DNA of 64,000 bases, taken from assembly GCF_000003815.2 (NCBI RefSeq), contig NC_049980.1, forward strand, positions 8,171,558-8,235,557, written 5' to 3'. Below the pieces are notes generated by a model. It did no database searches, was not told the origin of the DNA, and worked only from the letters and a program-made list of their open reading frames with translations. Position numbers and translations under genes: made by a program. The stretch comes from Branchiostoma floridae (taxonomy: Eukaryota > Chordata > Leptocardii > Amphioxiformes > Branchiostomatidae). This document shows positions 1 through 11,017 of the stretch, piece by piece; positions within the stretch are counted from its first letter, which is position 1; each line of letters begins with the position of its first letter.

Positions 1-152
1 GCCGAATATGGCAAGGTGGAAAATTTGAATACCGGATTCGGACGTTAGAATTGCTGTTATTACGATCTTTTGCTAGAGGACACAACATTTTCTCAACTTC
101 TGGTGCATTTCGCATCAAATTTTTCTTTAAATCGAAATATGTGGGTATGACA

Positions 153-299
153 TAAATAAAATACAACACAGTGTATTCTGCATCACCCTTGGTCCCAGTC
201 CTCTCGTGGGTCGGATCACCCTCCGGCCTTCGGGCGATCCTTCCTGCGGTCGGGCTGGTACCTCGGGTGATACGGAATACACTGTGTTGTATTTTGTAT
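153..299. mobile_element. Short palindromic MITE, hAT-like, 8-bp target duplication
   Basis: Arms of about 31 bp at both ends are reverse complements (core AATACAACACAGTGTATTC at the left, GAATACACTGTGTTGTATT at the right) and flank a GC-rich centre of about 80 bp. The 8-bp sequence GTATGACA occurs at 145-152 and again at 300-307, which fits an 8-bp target-site duplication of the hAT type. No coding capacity. It lies in the NSUN4 intron before the last exon. The family name is inferred only from duplication length. Confidence 0.65.
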
Positions 300-403
300 G
301 TATGACAGTTGTTTTTTCAATTTTACCAAACCTATCAAAGACCATTTGATATCTAGTCTGATATCTAGCTTGTCTTTGGATTTCTTATGTTGTATCAAGC
401 TTA

Positions 404-769
404 GGCCATGTTAATTTGATTATATGGATGACATCAAGCATGTGAATAAAAAAGAGATTGGCCAAAAAACTTGCCTTCATTATGGGATCCAAGTGGTCAG
501 GAAGGTTAAACAAATGACTGAATACAGAGGGTATGGTATACCGAAGAATAGATTCTTTATTTTTGTTCTTTCACATCTTCTTCTTTGATTTTGGGATTCT
601 ATGACATTAGTAGCTGTTTTTTAGATGATTTTTTAAAGTCTATGGCATACATTTGCTCATTTTGAAGCAACTCTGTACAATTTACAGTATGGTCAAAAAC
701 ATTTCTTTGGAAACAGCCGAAAATTGATGCATACGCAGATGTCATCCATATAATCAAATCAACATGGCC
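404..769. mobile_element. MITE family A copy 1 (PIF/Harbinger-like, TTA target duplication)
   Basis: A 366-bp non-coding element with terminal inverted repeats of about 33 bp: it opens GGCCATGTTAATTTGATTAT and ends with the complement ATAATCAAATCAACATGGCC. TTA lies directly on both sides (401-403 and 770-772). A second copy of the same family lies at 41533-41877 with TAA on both sides. Three-base TWA duplications plus termini starting GG(G)CC are typical of PIF/Harbinger MITEs. Located in an NSUN4 intron. Confidence 0.8.
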
Positions 770-886
770 TTAGTAGTTACCAGTCAGTAATGCTTTGGGT
801 CTATGGATGGCATGTAGTGTAAAACTTAGACTGTACTGTCATTATACACACATTTAGATAGAATAATCTATATGTTTTTCTTCCAG

Positions 887-1160
887 ATCAGCCCTGCATG
901 CAGTGAAGCCGGGTGGCTCCGTGGTGTATGCAACCTGTACACTGTCACTGAAGGAGAATGATGATGTTGTGGAGTCTGTCTTTGAACAATTCAGCAAGAA
1001 CAAGTCAAGAATAGATGTCATCAACTTAAGTTACCTCACTGAAAACTTCTGGAGGATTTTCAGATTTGACTCTTCAACAAGATGTGGACAGCTTGTGTTG
1101 CCCCATCTTGATGCCAACTGGGGTCCCATGTACTTTGCTAAACTGAAGAAAGTACACTAG
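887..1160 (+). CDS. NSUN4: NSUN4-like rRNA m5C methyltransferase, last coding exon (partial gene)
   Basis: This is the C-terminal coding exon of a NOL1/NOP2/Sun RNA cytosine-5 methyltransferase. It begins after the acceptor TTCCAG (881-886) with one base of a split codon and ends at TAG 1158-1160. The segment PGGSVVYATCTLS carries the family's Y-[SA]-T-C-[ST] motif, whose Cys belongs to the active site. The C-terminus LDANWGPMYFAKLKK matches human NSUN4 (NFGPMYF...) better than NSUN3 or NSUN2. In vertebrates NSUN4 acts in mitochondria, methylating 12S rRNA and partnering MTERF4 in ribosome assembly. Earlier exons lie left of the window. The gene converges with TP53BP1. Assignment to NSUN4 rests on recalled similarity. 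Confidence 0.85.
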
Positions 1161-1220
1161 TAAATATGAGTTAAGTTAAGTAACCACATATATCTACCAT
1201 TTTTTGTATGTTATGTATTG

Positions 1221-1226
1221 AATAAA
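1221..1226 (+). terminator. NSUN4 polyadenylation signal
   Basis: AATAAA 61 bases after the stop codon. It is the first canonical signal downstream, which implies a very short 3' UTR. Confidence 0.6.
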
Positions 1227-1239
1227 GAATGTGTCTTCA

Positions 1240-1428
1240 GCACCAGGGACAGGTCTATTTGCCCGAGACTGTGTGGATGGTGTTCAACACTATAAAGGAC
1301 GATCTATTTGCCTATGTGTTGATAGTGTTTGGCACTTAGGGCAAGTACAATGTAAGTTTGCCTGTGTGGATTGTGTTCAGCGCTAAGGACAAGTACAATC
1401 TAAATTTGCCTGTGTGTGGATGGTGTTC
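1240..1428. repeat. Left part of a 43-46 bp minisatellite, degenerate units
   Basis: Units of the type TTGCCTGTGTGGATGGTGTTCAG followed by an interval like CACYAWGGACAG repeat about four times with divergence. The same unit resumes, cleaner, at 2598-2745 on the other side of the LINE, so the array was one tract before the insertion. Two isolated CAGCACCATGGACAG units also occur at 51338-51375. Confidence 0.7.
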
Positions 1429-2597
1429 AGAAACGGTTGTGCTTGATGGAGAGCGTTCGGACCCTATGCCAGTGACCTCGGGCGTTCCCCAGGGTACAGT
1501 GCTGGGGCCCACCCTCTTCTTAGCATACATAAACGATCTCCCAGAACACGCTGCAAATGCAAAGGTGAGGTTTTCGCCGATGATTGCATTTTGCAGATGC
1601 CCATCCATGACAGCACTGATTGTAATAAGCTACAGGAAGACATAGACAACATCTGCCTCTGGGAACAAAGGTGGCTGATGGAGTTTAATCCATCTAAGTG
1701 TGAGGTTATGACCATACCATCGTCCAAAACACCCATCACCCACACATACAGCCTTCACAACCATCCACTAAACAAGGTAAGTACCACCAAATACCTTGGG
1801 GTCACCATCTCTTCCAACCTTACATGGGGCAGCCACGTCGACGCCATAACATCAAAGGCCAACAAAACACTGGGCATGCTCAGACGCTGCCTGCGGGTTG
1901 CCAGCACTGCGGCAAAGGAGAGGGCCTACAAGGCCCTGGTAAGACCCCACCTGGAGTTTGCCTGCAGTGTGTGGGATCCGCACACCCAAGATCAGGTGAG
2001 GAAGGTCGAGATGGTCCAGCGACGAGCGGCCCGGTATGTAACAAACAACTACCAACGAGACTCATGCTCTGTCACTGCTTTAATCAATCAACTGGGCTGG
2101 CAGTCCTTGCAATCCAGAAGGAAGAACGCCAGACTCATTACCATGTACAAAATCATCCATAACAACATCTCTGTCCCACATGCATCCAAACTGGTCCTGG
2201 CGACTCGATGCTCCCGCCGCACCAACCACGCTTTCAAGCTGCAGGCCATCGCGAGCAAATCCAACTTCTATAGGCTCTCGTTCTTCCCTCGTACCATCCA
2301 AGAGTGGAATGAACTTGAGCCTGGTGTGGCGGAGGCGGGGTCTCTCTCCCAGTTCAAAACTGAACTGGGGAGGGCCCTGCTGCATTGAGTCGCCCCCACA
2401 CGTCCTTGTATATATGTAAATAACACTGACCCACCGCACTCACTTGTCTTGTCCCTTGCACCCATCAGTTGTTTATGTCCTTTTGTGTTTTGCCTTTATT
2501 TTCCATGTGTTTTAAGGCACTATCACCCGTAACTAACAAAACATGCGCTCTGCTAGTAATCCCCGTCAAGGGGGCTGAGCAGTACAAAAGAAGAAGG
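1429..2597 (+). mobile_element. CR1-like LINE fragment, 5'-truncated, frameshifted reverse transcriptase
   Basis: The reading frame enters the RT domain just before the motif [11 protein letters not shown], then loses one base near 1570, exactly in front of the catalytic F-A-D-D box. Translation resumes in another frame (1591-2388) with the thumb and C-terminal region, including the TTKYLGV motif. A stop at about 2388 is followed by a short 3' UTR and the tail AGTACAAAAGAAGAAG. The frameshift and 5' truncation make it non-functional. The shared 3' end is present again at 33538-33878. CR1 superfamily membership is inferred from motif style; L2 or Rex1-type relatives cannot be excluded. Confidence 0.8.
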
Positions 2598-2745
2598 TGT
2601 GCTTGCCTGTGGGTGGGTGGTGTTCAGCACCATGGACAGGTGTGCTTGCCTATGGGTGGGTGGTGTTCAGCACCATGGACAGGTGTGCTTGCCTGTGGGT
2701 GGGTGCTGTTCAGCACCATGGACAGGTGTGCTTGCCTTAGGGTTG
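2598..2745. repeat. Right part of the minisatellite, three clean 43-bp units
   Basis: Three near-identical units built on CTTGCCTGTGGGTGGGTGG and TGTTCAGCACCATGGACAG, plus the start of a fourth, follow immediately after the LINE tail. A spurious reading frame runs through them; it is not a gene. Confidence 0.85.
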
Positions 2746-5700
2746 TTAACTGGCCAGTTTCAATATTAAGGACAGTTTTCCCACTAATGACTTTGCACAT
2801 CTTAAACCTCATATATGTTACTACTTATATTTCATAGTCATTATATGGTCAGATCCCCAGGTTTTCTTGGAGGATTATTCAAAGTTCACCCTATTCGGCC
2901 ACGTGTTTTACGATTTGAGCCACCTGCATGGTGTATATGTAAGTACATTTTTGTGGTGCAATTAACTTTCGTGAGCCACTGTCTATTTAAATTATAATTT
3001 TCTGTGTCTAAAATGACATACCATCTTTTGCCTCTGTGATTTTTATCTCCGCTTGAGGTACTGTAACCAAGTACATAAACGAGTTTAAAGCCTTTGGTTG
3101 CAGTACTTCAATAAGTTGTATGGTGGCGTCTCTATTCAACCGTGTCTCCAGCAAATGGTAACTGTAAGAGCGTCATAAACTAATATCTTTTATTGGTCTC
3201 GTTGTACACCTTTGGTTATGAGATCCATGCTCATCGATTTCCATCAGTTTTGAAAAAGAGACGACCCTGAAAATTGGTCCGAGGTATGGCCCCAAAACTA
3301 CGAACTTGTATGAAGAAAAGGAGACAACTGTATCTGGCTACCTAGCTGTACATTGATGACGCTGATGACGACGCTCTGCCTGCATTTAAGTGACAATGTA
3401 CAGTGTACATAGCTTTTAGATTTATCATTTACATGAACTGCAGTGTCATAAGTGCCTTCATTTGCCAGATGTTAAAAACTTAACCCCTATCAAAAATGAG
3501 ATTGCTCAAGACGACTTGTTTATTTACATGCATGGGCTCGTTCACAGTGAAGCTACAGGAAACCTCCCCATATTTAATTGTTCATTCTATGATATTCTAT
3601 TCTATGATATTTCCCTAGATCATGAGAAAAAAATGACAATGACCAATATACATGCGTTCTTTGTTTAAAGCAATTACAAACTACACTTTGTCACTCTCCG
3701 CAAGAGGCACTTTTCGCTAGCGCTGTTCGTGTACAACTACACCACTCAGAAGCTATGGCTGTGTACGTGTAGGACTTTGCGCGCGATTGCCTTTCACCAA
3801 TCTAACTTTTGAGATCAGTTGGACTGGCTAAAAGGGAATACCGCTAAAAGCACGTGTTCATGCAAGGGTTCAGTGTTTGGCTCGGAACGGAGTAATACAT
3901 GAATGAGACAACAAAGATCACAGGAAGAGTAACTACAATATATGTTGACAAGCTATAATTGTGGATCTGAATAAAGTCAAGTCAAATCAAGTCAAACATT
4001 TTAGAATGGTCTTTTAGAGTTTGCCCGCCCTCCTGAAAATCATAGCATCACCGGTTCCCTAACCACTTCTGAAACATCTTGAATCGCAATGTCAAGATTC
4101 ACTTAGAAATGTCTTAGATAATAAGGCTGATTTTCATCATTTAGATTCATCGATTTTGAAGATTGTAAGGGAGGCCAGTTTTCACGGTAGGGCCAGATAT
4201 TTGTGAAGGACCATAGGAATCAGTCCGGGCCCTCCTTAAAAATAGCTGTATCGTTTTGCAACCAGAGTCAAAGAACGTTATTTGCGTTTGGCAGGCTTCA
4301 CTCTCTGAATTGTAGCTAGTTTACAATTCTTAAAAACTAACTTCCCTATAGTGTTATTAAGTTGAGAGGAATAACCAGAAAATTATTATACAACCACACT
4401 AAAATCTCAACGCTAAGACTCAAGGAGAGATACACGAGTTATAAAACTCATTGTCATCTCATAAACATATCTATAGATCCCTTCATCTGGAAGAAGTTGT
4501 TGGGAGGAACAATTTTCATAGGTAGACCAAATATCTTAGAAGAGCCATAGAGTCTACCTGCCCTATTAAAAAGGCCGTATCGTTCCACAACCATTTCTGA
4601 AACATGTTAAAGTCCTTTTCTGCTTTCTAACAAAGCGAGTAATATATAAGTTAAAGGAATTGGAACGCTGGTCTGAGCTATTCTCTCCTCTCTTGTCCAG
4701 GTTAGATTATCACGCGGTGTCCTGGGTACGAGACTTGGAAATTTCCAAGATGGTGGACAATCAAAACACACCGACGTTGCGTTGTTTTGAGAATCGCATT
4801 AATTTGCTCGTTATAGCTTCAAAATTGGATACCACTTGCAGTCGAGGAAGGCGGCACTTGTTGTGGATTATAAGATATATCTGGGTTTCCTTTTAATTGA
4901 ATTCTGGTACCGTGACCAGGAATATTTTTCGTCACTTGAACAAGAATCGTGTGCCCTGAGGGCACAGCTGGCCGCCAGGTGCTACACAAATGTCTGAGGT
5001 GGGTGTCTTCCTTGTTGTAATTTTGGTTAAACATCAATGAAATTATCTACGTCAATTCAGACAAAAAAAATCAGCATTTCAAAATATGATAAAAAGACAC
5101 GTAGCTATTCAGTTTAAGTCACTACTATGTATGTTTTTGTGAAGTTTCATTAATGATCATCGTATTGCAAGCCAAGAGAAACATCTTTTAGCATTTTCGT
5201 CTTAAATGAGCACAGCCTTATAAATATAATCATTAATCGCGTCGTCATGAATTTATACTAATTTGCATAGATTATCTTTAATCGATGACGTACAACCGAA
5301 AACAACGTCTCAAATTCAATCAAATACTGAACAAAACCCTCTGTGAGGGTATTACGTTCAGGTGAGGTTCAGGTTCCGTGCGGCCGGTGGCGTGAGATGG
5401 AGATATAACAGAAAATAAAGTGCAGCAAACAAAACCGAAAAAAAGATTTGTACGTGGCTATATACAAGGCCGTAGATATCACCGACTTACATCTGGGAGA
5501 TGGGGTGGCCCATGTGTTGAACCAAACCAAACTTGAAACTAGTAATTGTGATGATACAGTGACAATGTGTGTTGGTAGCTTGTTCCAGTCACTTACTGTT
5601 GTTAGAAAATAACTGGTTCTGTATGTTTTAGTACGGCAAGAGAGTGCGTTAAAGCGGATAGCGTGTCCTCTAGTGGGGGTTGTGTTCCTAGTGATGTATC

Positions 5701-5893
5701 GATGTTTGGGTATAGATACTTGTCCTGTGTGTCGGTAATCCGCATTGAAGGTTCCGGTTCGAAATTATCCGTGAAAATAAGACGCAAATGATAAGTCACC
5801 ACCTTAGTTTTGACTCTGAATTTTTCGACTACCACTAAAGCAGTGTATGATCTTTTTTGTTTCCCAAAAAAACCCGTTCTTCGTAGCGTTTTT
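2746..5893. other. Intergenic, no gene recognised
   Basis: No exon-like reading frame with splice signals was found. About 4000-4280 and 4480-4610 share a diverged segment (for example GCTGTATCGTTTTGCAACCA against GCCGTATCGTTCCACAACCA), which looks like an old duplication or a decayed repeat. The rest is AT-rich with no recognisable structure. Confidence 0.5.
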
Positions 5894-5948
5894 CAATGGC
5901 ACAGAATCTGAAACAAAATGTGCGTTACTTTTTTCACTTGAATTTAAC
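5894..5948 (+). repeat. Isolated partial satellite monomer
   Basis: The segment CAGAATCTGAAACAAAATGTGCGTTACTTTTTTCACTTGAATTT (split here only in description) matches the end of the satellite unit found at 6807-9704. It marks a degenerate outlier or the old left edge of the array. Confidence 0.6.
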
Positions 5949-6493
5949 GGTGCACACCCAAGTTTATTTGGGGTCTCAAATTGGGGCTGCGCACCCTCAA
6001 GTCGAGAGGCCGTCTCTTGATGAAAATAAATCTAAAGCAGAAAAGCCGTGTATGGGAATAAAGGGTATCACATCAGCTTTACGAACAGCCGGGTTTCAGT
6101 TTCTTCAGTCTCTCTACTTTTCGTAATTCTTTGGGGGAGGAAAGTTTTTTTACGTAAAAAAATATGCAAAAAAAAGGGGAATTTCGACGTGGAAATAAAC
6201 CCATCGCCTATAATTTAGTCATGAAAATAACTGATATTGTCGGAAAGAGAATACACCTAGAAGTAATCAAGCAAAAAAAATCGTAACACTGAGATTTTTA
6301 CAATAACCCTACGCGCAAGGCATAACAACACGGCTCACAGAACGCATATATAGACGGTGAATCTGGGTCAACGGGCGAATCACTTCCAACGCGTAGAAAT
6401 ACAAGTAAGTGAAACTCGGGCCCATAACCAATTTGCAACAAAACCACATCACTTGTTAGTAACGCCATGCCAGTATCAACTATCTGGAAGCAA

Positions 6494-6806
6494 NNNNNNN
6501 NNNNNNNNNNNNNNNNNNNNNNNNNNNNNNNNNNNNNNNNNNNNNNNNNNNNNNNNNNNNNNNNNNNNNNNNNNNNNNNNNNNNNNNNNNNNNNNNNNNN
6601 NNNNNNNNNNNNNNNNNNNNNNNNNNNNNNNNNNNNNNNNNNNNNNNNNNNNNNNNNNNNNNNNNNNNNNNNNNNNNNNNNNNNNNNNNNNNNNNNNNNN
6701 NNNNNNNNNNNNNNNNNNNNNNNNNNNNNNNNNNNNNNNNNNNNNNNNNNNNNNNNNNNNNNNNNNNNNNNNNNNNNNNNNNNNNNNNNNNNNNNNNNNN
6801 NNNNNN
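6494..6806. other. Assembly gap (N)
   Basis: 313 N at the left edge of the satellite array. Probably unresolved monomers. Confidence 0.99.
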
Positions 6807-7684
6807 CATAGTAAAACCGGTAACGAGTAGGAAGAAAGCAATTGGAGTACTAAAAATTACTTCCTTACTTTTCTACAAGGCTCGAAAGCGAATGAAGTTT
6901 CGGCTTCGGGGAAACCGCTAAGCGAACCCTTCGGTAACCGCAAAGTGACCTCATACGGTGGAACTTCCAGAATCTTCAATAAAATGTGCGTTACTTTTGT
7001 CACTTGAATGTCATAGTAAAACCGGTCACGAGTAGGAAGAAAGCAATTTGAGTACTAAAAATTACTTCCTTACTTTTCTACGAGGGTCGAAAGCGAATGA
7101 AGTTTCGGCTTCGGGAAACCACTAAGCGAACCCTTCGGTAACCGCAAAGTGACCTCATACGGCGGAACTTCCAGAATCTTCAATAAAATGTGCGTTACTT
7201 TTGTCACTTGAATGTCATAGTAAAACCGGTAACGAGTAGGCAGAAAGCAATTTGAGTACTAAAAATTACTTCCTTACTTTTCTACAAGGCTCGAAAGCGA
7301 ATGAAGTTTCGGCTTCGGGGAAACCGCTAAGCGAACCCTTCGGTAACCGCAAAGTGACCTCATACGGTGGAACTTCCAGAATCTTCAATAAAATGTGCGT
7401 TACTTTTGTCACTTGAATGTCATAGTAAAACCGGTCACGAGTAGGAAGAAAGCAATTTGAGTACTAAAAATTACTTCCTTACTTTTCTACGAGGGTCGAA
7501 AGCGAATGAAGTTTCGGCTTCGGGAAACCACTAAGCGAACCCTTCGGTAACCGCAAAGTGACCTCATACGGCGGAACTTCCAGAATCTTCAATAAAACGT
7601 GCGTTACTTTTGTCACTTGAATGTCATAGTAAAACCGGTAACGAGTAGGAAGAAAGCAATTTGAGTACTAAAAATTACTTCCTT

Positions 7685-8444
7685 NNNNNNNNNNNNNNNN
7701 NNNNNNNNNNNNNNNNNNNNNNNNNNNNNNNNNNNNNNNNNNNNNNNNNNNNNNNNNNNNNNNNNNNNNNNNNNNNNNNNNNNNNNNNNNNNNNNNNNNN
7801 NNNNNNNNNNNNNNNNNNNNNNNNNNNNNNNNNNNNNNNNNNNNNNNNNNNNNNNNNNNNNNNNNNNNNNNNNNNNNNNNNNNNNNNNNNNNNNNNNNNN
7901 NNNNNNNNNNNNNNNNNNNNNNNNNNNNNNNNNNNNNNNNNNNNNNNNNNNNNNNNNNNNNNNNNNNNNNNNNNNNNNNNNNNNNNNNNNNNNNNNNNNN
8001 NNNNNNNNNNNNNNNNNNNNNNNNNNNNNNNNNNNNNNNNNNNNNNNNNNNNNNNNNNNNNNNNNNNNNNNNNNNNNNNNNNNNNNNNNNNNNNNNNNNN
8101 NNNNNNNNNNNNNNNNNNNNNNNNNNNNNNNNNNNNNNNNNNNNNNNNNNNNNNNNNNNNNNNNNNNNNNNNNNNNNNNNNNNNNNNNNNNNNNNNNNNN
8201 NNNNNNNNNNNNNNNNNNNNNNNNNNNNNNNNNNNNNNNNNNNNNNNNNNNNNNNNNNNNNNNNNNNNNNNNNNNNNNNNNNNNNNNNNNNNNNNNNNNN
8301 NNNNNNNNNNNNNNNNNNNNNNNNNNNNNNNNNNNNNNNNNNNNNNNNNNNNNNNNNNNNNNNNNNNNNNNNNNNNNNNNNNNNNNNNNNNNNNNNNNNN
8401 NNNNNNNNNNNNNNNNNNNNNNNNNNNNNNNNNNNNNNNNNNNN
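7685..8444. other. Assembly gap (N) inside the satellite
   Basis: 760 N, close to 3.7 monomers; satellite sequence abuts both sides. Confidence 0.99.
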
Positions 8445-9193
8445 AGTAAAACCGGTAACGAGTAGGAAGAAGCAATTTGAGTACTAAAAATTACTTCCTT
8501 ACTTTTCTACAAGGCTCGAAAGCGAATGAAGTTTCGGCTTCGGGAAACCGCTAAGCGAACCCTTCGGTAACCGCAAAGTGATCCCATACGGTGGAACTTC
8601 CAGAATCTTCAATAAAATGTGCGTTACTTTTGTCACTTGAATGTCATAGTAAAACCGGTAACGAGTAGGAAGAAAGCAATTTGAGTACTAAAAATTACTT
8701 CCTTACTTTTCTACAAGGCTCGAAAGCGAATGAAGTTTCGCCTTGGGGAAACCACTAAGGGAACCCTTCGGTAACCGCAAAGTGACCCCATACGGTGGAA
8801 CTCCCAGAATCTTCAATAAAATGTGCGTTACTTTTGTCACTTGAATGTCATAGTAAAACCGGTAACGAGTAGGAAGAAAGCAATTTGAGTACTAAAAATT
8901 ACTTCCTTACTTTTCTACAAGGCTCGAAAGCGAATGAAGTTTCGGCTTCGGGAAACCGCTAAGCGAACCCTTCGGTAACCGCAAAGTGATCCCATACGGT
9001 GGAACTTCCAGAATCTTCAATAAAATGTACGTTAATTTTGTCACTTGACGTTCATTGTAAAACGCGTAAGGACTAGGCAAAAAGTAATTTGAGTACTGAA
9101 AATTACTTCCTTACTTTTCTACAAGGCTCGAAAGCGAATGAAGTTTCGCCTTCGGGAAACCACTAAACGAACTCTTCGGTAACCGCAAAGTGA

Positions 9194-9410
9194 GCATAGG
9201 AGGCTCCCCGATTTACTATGATTTACCTGCGATTGACGCAAATACGCTCTAATGACCTCATCGTACGATGCACTACGATCCTTGTGACCACGGCTTCATA
9301 TATTTAAACCATTGCTTCCGATTCTTCCCCGACTTACGACGTACTGCGCTTATGCCGCGCATAAAACCTCCATCGCAGTCAATCGTACGATTCTTGTGAC
9401 CGGGGCTTAA
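9194..9410. mobile_element. Insertion inside the satellite, remnant of a TTA-targeting element
   Basis: The satellite sequence breaks after GCAAAGTGA and resumes at GGTGGAACTTCCAG. The inserted sequence of about 217 bp ends ATCGTACGATTCTTGTGACCGGGGCTTAA. The reverse complement of that end resembles the start of the element at 14090 (AGCCCTGGTCACAA, GCGTACGATTCC). The left end is not a clean terminus, so the insert is truncated or rearranged. Confidence 0.55.
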
Positions 9411-9809
9411 GGTGGAACTTCCAGAATCTTAAAGAAAGTGTGCGTTACTTTTGACACTTGAATGTCATAGTAAAACCAGTAACGAGTAGGCAGAAAGCAA
9501 TTTGAGTACTAAAAATTACTTCCTTACTTTTCTACAAAGCTCGAAAGCGAATGAAGTTTCGCCTTGGGGAAACCGCTAAGCGAACCCTTCGGTAACCGCA
9601 AAGTGACCCCATACGGTGGAACTTCCAGAATCTTAAAGAAAGTGTGCGTTACTTTTGACACTTGAATTTTAAAGTAAAACCCGTAACGAGAAGGCAGAAA
9701 GCAACAGTGAATTTAGTTGTACGTGGCGCATTTTGCAGATGTTTAGCTACTTTCTCCTCCAAACTATTAGTACACATCTTGGCCGTCCTGTTGAATTGGG
9801 AATAGCACC

Positions 9810-10378
9810 NNNNNNNNNNNNNNNNNNNNNNNNNNNNNNNNNNNNNNNNNNNNNNNNNNNNNNNNNNNNNNNNNNNNNNNNNNNNNNNNNNNNNNNNNNN
9901 NNNNNNNNNNNNNNNNNNNNNNNNNNNNNNNNNNNNNNNNNNNNNNNNNNNNNNNNNNNNNNNNNNNNNNNNNNNNNNNNNNNNNNNNNNNNNNNNNNNN
10001 NNNNNNNNNNNNNNNNNNNNNNNNNNNNNNNNNNNNNNNNNNNNNNNNNNNNNNNNNNNNNNNNNNNNNNNNNNNNNNNNNNNNNNNNNNNNNNNNNNNN
10101 NNNNNNNNNNNNNNNNNNNNNNNNNNNNNNNNNNNNNNNNNNNNNNNNNNNNNNNNNNNNNNNNNNNNNNNNNNNNNNNNNNNNNNNNNNNNNNNNNNNN
10201 NNNNNNNNNNNNNNNNNNNNNNNNNNNNNNNNNNNNNNNNNNNNNNNNNNNNNNNNNNNNNNNNNNNNNNNNNNNNNNNNNNNNNNNNNNNNNNNNNNNN
10301 NNNNNNNNNNNNNNNNNNNNNNNNNNNNNNNNNNNNNNNNNNNNNNNNNNNNNNNNNNNNNNNNNNNNNNNNNNNNNN
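9810..10378. other. Assembly gap (N)
   Basis: 569 N between the decayed end of the satellite and the presumed 3' UTR side of TP53BP1. Confidence 0.99.
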
Positions 10379-11017
10379 AGTTCTTTACTCATACATTTAT
10401 AACCTTTCAAGGATAGTATCAAAAGAAAACTACAAACAATGATTAAGCAACTTGAACATTTTAATAACGATTTGCTGACTGCAACATTACATGAAAGTGC
10501 ATGTACAATAGCCAGTACAGTATGACATCCTTTACATGATGGGAGATATCATCTTGTAGTAACAACGCAAAAATGCATCAGAAGGTTTGCTTACTGATTA
10601 TGCAGGTATTAAAAAGTACAGTGGTTCATTTCACTGTAACAACATATCTCTAATGGGAAACATTGATAATGTCAGACAGTGTTGAAAATCAATAAAATTA
10701 AATGTAATAAATGTTCTACACTTAAGTAAACAGCACCATAAGCTTTAAAATACTCCACAAGATTTTAAACTCCTCTTCAATACTTTACATACATACATCA
10801 TTCTTGTCATAAAAAGGTGTTACTCCTATCATCTACTCTTGGTCAAGTAATCAGTCACACTTTTCAAGAGATCCTTAGAGTTATAATGCTAAAATTGCTA
10901 CTCAAACTTTAGGTGGTATGGTTGATGTTTAATGGTTGTATCCATATTTCCTTGCCTTGGCAGTGATCATGAAAGTTTTTATACACTTGTTGGTCACATG
11001 ATTATGCTAAAGACTGA
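10379..11017 (-). other. Region downstream of the TP53BP1 stop, presumed 3' UTR
   Basis: AT-rich sequence without exon signals. I found no clear AATAAA on the minus strand before the N run, so the polyadenylation site is either non-canonical or inside 9810-10378. Confidence 0.4.

Larger units (their letters stand above)
6807..9704 (+). repeat. Satellite array, 204/205-bp monomer with a dimeric higher-order section
   Basis: Monomers start with CATAGTAAAACCGGT at 6807, 7012, 7216, 7421 and 7625, then (after an N run) at 8645, 8849 and 9053. Spacings alternate 205, 204, 205, 204. In the left block two monomer types alternate: type A (CCGGTAACGAG, CAAGGCTCG, TCGGGGAAACCGC, ACGGTGG) and type B (CCGGTCACGAG, GAGGGTCG, TCGGGAAACCAC, ACGGCGG), giving a 409-bp higher-order unit. 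Right of the gap only A-like 204-bp units occur and they degenerate toward 9704. Coding-looking frames across it are artefacts. Confidence 0.92.

Noticed and set aside
1824-2162. Alternative open frames overlapping the LINE on both strands
   Set aside because: They are shadows of the reverse-transcriptase frame.
2469-2837. 122-codon open frame with repeated VGGVQHHGQVCLPMGG-like units
   Set aside because: It is the 43-bp minisatellite translated; no splice or start context, and low complexity.
7661-8475. Long open frames through N runs (also near 6357, 9649, 14836 and 30828)
   Set aside because: They consist mostly of N and the ends are satellite or intron sequence.
6807-9704. CRISPR-like array
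   Set aside because: Monomers are contiguous 204/205-bp satellite units with no spacers, in an animal genome.
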